DNA of 15,863 bases from Pseudomonadota bacterium. GTDB lineage: Bacteria > Desulfobacterota > Desulfovibrionia > Desulfovibrionales > Desulfovibrionaceae. Below the pieces are notes generated by a model, which was not told the DNA's origin, made no database searches, and saw only the letters and a program-made list of their open reading frames with translations. The stretch covers positions 1 to 15,863 of the forward strand of contig JAHJKV010000114.1 in the NCBI GenBank assembly GCA_018822065.1. Direction: 5' to 3'. Below, piece by piece: positions 13,552-15,863 of this stretch (positions within the stretch are counted from its first letter, which is position 1; each line of letters begins with the position of its first letter). Made by a program: the position numbers and the translations under genes.

Positions 13552-15506
13552 GGTCGAAAAGGAACCGCCCGGAAACCGGCCTCGGGAAGGTCAAACTGGT
13601 CCTGGTGGGCATCCTTTTCTCATTGATATGGGCCGCTCTCCTGGCCCGCACTGCCTACATCCAGCTATACAAGGGCGAGCAGTATTCCGAACTGGCCAGC
13701 AAACAGACCCTGTCCACTGAATTTGAACGCGGCAGGCGTGGACGCATTCTGGACCGAGACGGCAATCTCCTGGCCACCTCAGTGGAGTCCAAGTCAGTCT
13801 ACCTGCATCCCTTCAAGCTGGAAGACAAGGCCGCAGCCGTCAACTTGCTTGCCTCCACCCTGGAACTTCCCAGGACAAAGCTGACCACCCTCCTTGATTC
13901 CAAAAAGAGTTTCGTCTGGGTCAAGCGCCAGATCAAGGATCGCGAGGCAGCAGCTTTGGCCCAGGCCCCCACGCCCGGCGTGTATCTAACCAACGAGTAT
14001 GTCCGTCTCTATCCCCAGGGCAACCTGGCCGGTCAACTGCTAGGGTTCGTGAATATCGATGGCAACGGCCTGGAGGGGATGGAAAATCGGTTCAATGGCC
14101 GCATGGCCGGAGGCAAAGCCGAATTTGTGGTGCAGCGGGACAACCTGGGCCGTCGGCTCTACCTGGACGCTTCGGGTCGGGAGATGGACATCGACGGCGC
14201 AGACATCACCCTGACCATCGACTCCCACGTGCAGGCTTTGACAGAACGGGCCATGGAAAAAACGATCGCTGCCAACAAGGCCAAGTCCGGCATGGCCGTG
14301 GTGGTGGATGTCGCTTCCGGCGACATCCTGGCCCTTGCCAACATGCCTTTCTTCAACCCGAACTCAGCACGCACGTCATCTGCGAAACAACGCCGGTTGC
14401 GGCCCGCCTTAGACGTGCACGAACCCGGCTCCACCATGAAGCCCTTCCTCTTTGCCGCCGCACTGGAACAGGGGACCATCAAGCCGGGAGAACGCATCGA
14501 CTGCGAAAATGGCCGCTACAAGGTCGGCCCTGGGTGGGTGCATGACCATCATCCATACAAATGGCTGACCATCAATGAAGTGTTGCGCTACTCCAGCAAC
14601 ATCGGTTCCGCCAAGATCGCCCAGGATCTCGGTGCGCAAAATTATTACTGGTATCTCACCCGACTCGGTTTCGGAAAAAAGCCGTTGCTCCCCTTGCCCT
14701 CGCTCTCGAGCGGCACCCTGCACCCTGTGGAAAAATGGCGCAAGTTCGATCTGGCTGCCGCTGCCTTCGGCCACGGCATCGGCGTCACCGCCCTGCAATT
14801 GACCCAGGCCTATATGGCCATCGCCGCCAAGGGCGAACTGCGCCCCCTGCGCCTGGTGCTCGACCCAGCCTCCGACACGCCAGAGACGCCGAGCCGCGTC
14901 TTCTCCACCCAGACAATCGACATCGTACTCGAAATGATGCGTGAGGTGGTGGAACTGGACGGAACCGGTCGGTCTGCGCGTATTCCCGGAGTGACCATCG
15001 CTGGCAAGACAGGCACTGCCCAAAAACCCAAGGAAGGTGGCTATTCCGACGAATATCTCTCCTCCTTCGTGGCCATGGTGCCGGGGGAAAATCCGGAACT
15101 GCTGATCGTCGCCATGGTCGACGAACCCGGGGGCGATGTAAATGCGGGCGGTAAGGTCGTGGCACCCGCGGTTCGGGAAATCGCCATGGAGACTCTGGCC
15201 TACTACGGAAAGCTCCCGGCCCCACCCGAGGACGAGGAACCGATAGTGACCGAGACCGAGGTCACTGTGGACTCCGACACACCAGAAGAAATCACCGAAA
15301 AAGTGCTCCCTCCCGGAGAACTGGTCCCGAACCTACGCGGTCTGTCGCTGAGACGCGCTCTGGAACTATTGGGGAGAAAAGGCGTTGTACCACTGCTCAA
15401 GGGTGGAGGGGTCACTGTTTCCGGACAAAAACCGGAGCCTGGTCAGCCCTGGCCCGAAGCCGGGGACAAAGGAGAATCAGATGTTTTTATTCTCTGGCTC
15501 TCATAA
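13548..15506 (+). CDS. ftsI: Penicillin-binding protein FtsI/PBP3-type transpeptidase with PASTA domain
   Basis: A 652-aa septal peptidoglycan transpeptidase. A basic N-terminus and single transmembrane anchor (about 15-35) are followed by the PBP dimerisation domain starting at RGRRGRILDRDG (61-72). The transpeptidase domain has all three active-site motifs: STMK (S295 catalytic, K298), SSN (349-351) and KTG (487-489). A linker rich in Glu and Thr (about 555-580) leads to one C-terminal PASTA domain (about 585-652, PNLRGLSLRRALELLGRKG). PASTA-bearing FtsI/SpoVD proteins are known outside the enterobacteria, including Deltaproteobacteria. The start overlaps the ftsL stop by 4 nt, so translation is probably coupled. 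It is the transpeptidase partner of FtsW. Confidence 0.95.
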   Translation: MRSKRNRPETGLGKVKLVLVGILFSLIWAALLARTAYIQLYKGEQYSELASKQTLSTEFERGRRGRILDRDGNLLATSVESKSVYLHPFKLEDKAAAVNLLASTLELPRTKLTTLLDSKKSFVWVKRQIKDREAAALAQAPTPGVYLTNEYVRLYPQGNLAGQLLGFVNIDGNGLEGMENRFNGRMAGGKAEFVVQRDNLGRRLYLDASGREMDIDGADITLTIDSHVQALTERAMEKTIAANKAKSGMAVVVDVASGDILALANMPFFNPNSARTSSAKQRRLRPALDVHEPGSTMKPFLFAAALEQGTIKPGERIDCENGRYKVGPGWVHDHHPYKWLTINEVLRYSSNIGSAKIAQDLGAQNYYWYLTRLGFGKKPLLPLPSLSSGTLHPVEKWRKFDLAAAAFGHGIGVTALQLTQAYMAIAAKGELRPLRLVLDPASDTPETPSRVFSTQTIDIVLEMMREVVELDGTGRSARIPGVTIAGKTGTAQKPKEGGYSDEYLSSFVAMVPGENPELLIVAMVDEPGGDVNAGGKVVAPAVREIAMETLAYYGKLPAPPEDEEPIVTETEVTVDSDTPEEITEKVLPPGELVPNLRGLSLRRALELLGRKGVVPLLKGGGVTVSGQKPEPGQPWPEAGDKGESDVFILWLS

Positions 15507-15522
15507 ACGTTCGCAGGAAAAG

Positions 15523-15863
15523 ATGATGCACAGCGACCCTACCCGATCATGGAGCGAACTGCTCGACCTGGTCCGCCGCGGCCTCATGGTCCGCACCGAC
15601 TCCCGCCTCGTTCGCGAAGGCGAGGTTTTTGTGGCCGTCAGTGGTGCGAAGGTCGACGGGGCAGATTTCATCCCAGCCGCCATTGAACGCGGCGCCAAAT
15701 ATATTGTCACCTCCCAAGCCGAGAGGGTTTCAACCGATCGGGACGTCCGGGTCATCCTCCGCCCGGACGTCCCCTCCTCCCTGGGTGAACTGGCCGACGC
15801 CTATTTCAAAACCAGCCAGCAGCATCTCAAAGTGGTCGGAATCACCGGAACCAACGGCAAGAC
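15523..15863 (+). CDS. murE: UDP-N-acetylmuramyl-tripeptide synthetase MurE, N-terminal part (cut by window end)
   Basis: An N-terminal fragment (113 codons plus two bases) of a Mur ligase. MurE adds the third peptide residue, normally meso-diaminopimelate in Gram-negatives, to UDP-MurNAc-L-Ala-D-Glu. The fragment shows VRTDSRLVREGEVFVAVSG and DGADFIPAAIERGA, typical of the MurE UDP-binding domain. It ends inside the ATP-binding P-loop TGTNGK(T) at 108-113. The start is uncertain. Tandem ATGs at 15523 and 15526 have AGGA at 15515-15518 and place DSR at the usual distance. An in-frame ATG at 15481 has a better Shine-Dalgarno (AAAGGAG at 15468-15474, six bases upstream). It would overlap ftsI by 26 nt and add 14 residues. 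Confidence 0.92.
   Translation, partial: MMHSDPTRSWSELLDLVRRGLMVRTDSRLVREGEVFVAVSGAKVDGADFIPAAIERGAKYIVTSQAERVSTDRDVRVILRPDVPSSLGELADAYFKTSQQHLKVVGITGTNGK

Noticed and set aside
1..15863. tRNA, rRNA, CRISPR array or insertion sequence
   Set aside because: No cloverleaf-like gene, repeat-spacer pattern, transposase or terminal inverted repeats were seen; the genes are tightly packed on both strands.

Overview
The window looks like a chromosomal segment of a Desulfovibrio-like (Desulfovibrionales / former Deltaproteobacteria) Gram-negative anaerobe. This is inferred from the gene content: an mra/dcw cluster whose FtsI carries a C-terminal PASTA domain, an Fe-S-type RNA m5U methyltransferase, a PEP-CTERM-like secreted protein pair, DUF697 and DUF3108 proteins, and a moderately GC-rich coding style with short intergenic gaps. 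I saw no rRNA, tRNA, CRISPR array, transposase or integrase.

Layout. Positions 1-1636 hold two paralogous secreted proteins of equal length (198 aa) with PEP-CTERM-like tails, each behind its own candidate promoter; the second ends in a strong intrinsic terminator. Positions 1732-3604 hold a divergent pair: a minus-strand HD-domain protein of the HD_3/YfbR type and a plus-strand universal stress protein with a near-consensus promoter. Positions 3606-5042 hold a minus-strand RlmD/RumA-like rRNA methyltransferase and its terminator. Positions 5233-6856 are a tight plus-strand unit: two small, basic, tandemly duplicated proteins of unknown function, overlapping by 4 nt, followed 11 nt later by an LpxR-like outer-membrane lipid A deacylase. 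Positions 6874-8942 hold a minus-strand pair, a DUF3108 exported protein followed by a DUF697 membrane protein. Positions 9043-11533 hold minus-strand pyruvate kinase followed 2 nt later by a divergent HD-GYP protein and a terminator. From 11726 to the end runs the plus-strand cell-division/cell-wall cluster mraZ-rsmH-ftsL-ftsI-murE, with murE cut by the window edge.

How they work together. The right end is the classical division and wall operon: MraZ regulator, RsmH 16S rRNA methyltransferase, FtsL and FtsI of the divisome, and MurE of peptidoglycan precursor synthesis. It is fed by a C-free leader holding eight G-rich units at about 10-bp spacing, which fits an MraZ operator. The middle is mostly envelope-related: LpxR-like enzyme, DUF3108, DUF697 and the PEP-CTERM-like proteins.

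The least-explained parts are the duplicated small-protein pair in front of lpxR, the PEP-CTERM-like pair with its 14-bp perfect hairpin between the genes, and the pyruvate kinase/HD-GYP coupling. No clearly new multi-gene defence or mobile system was seen.
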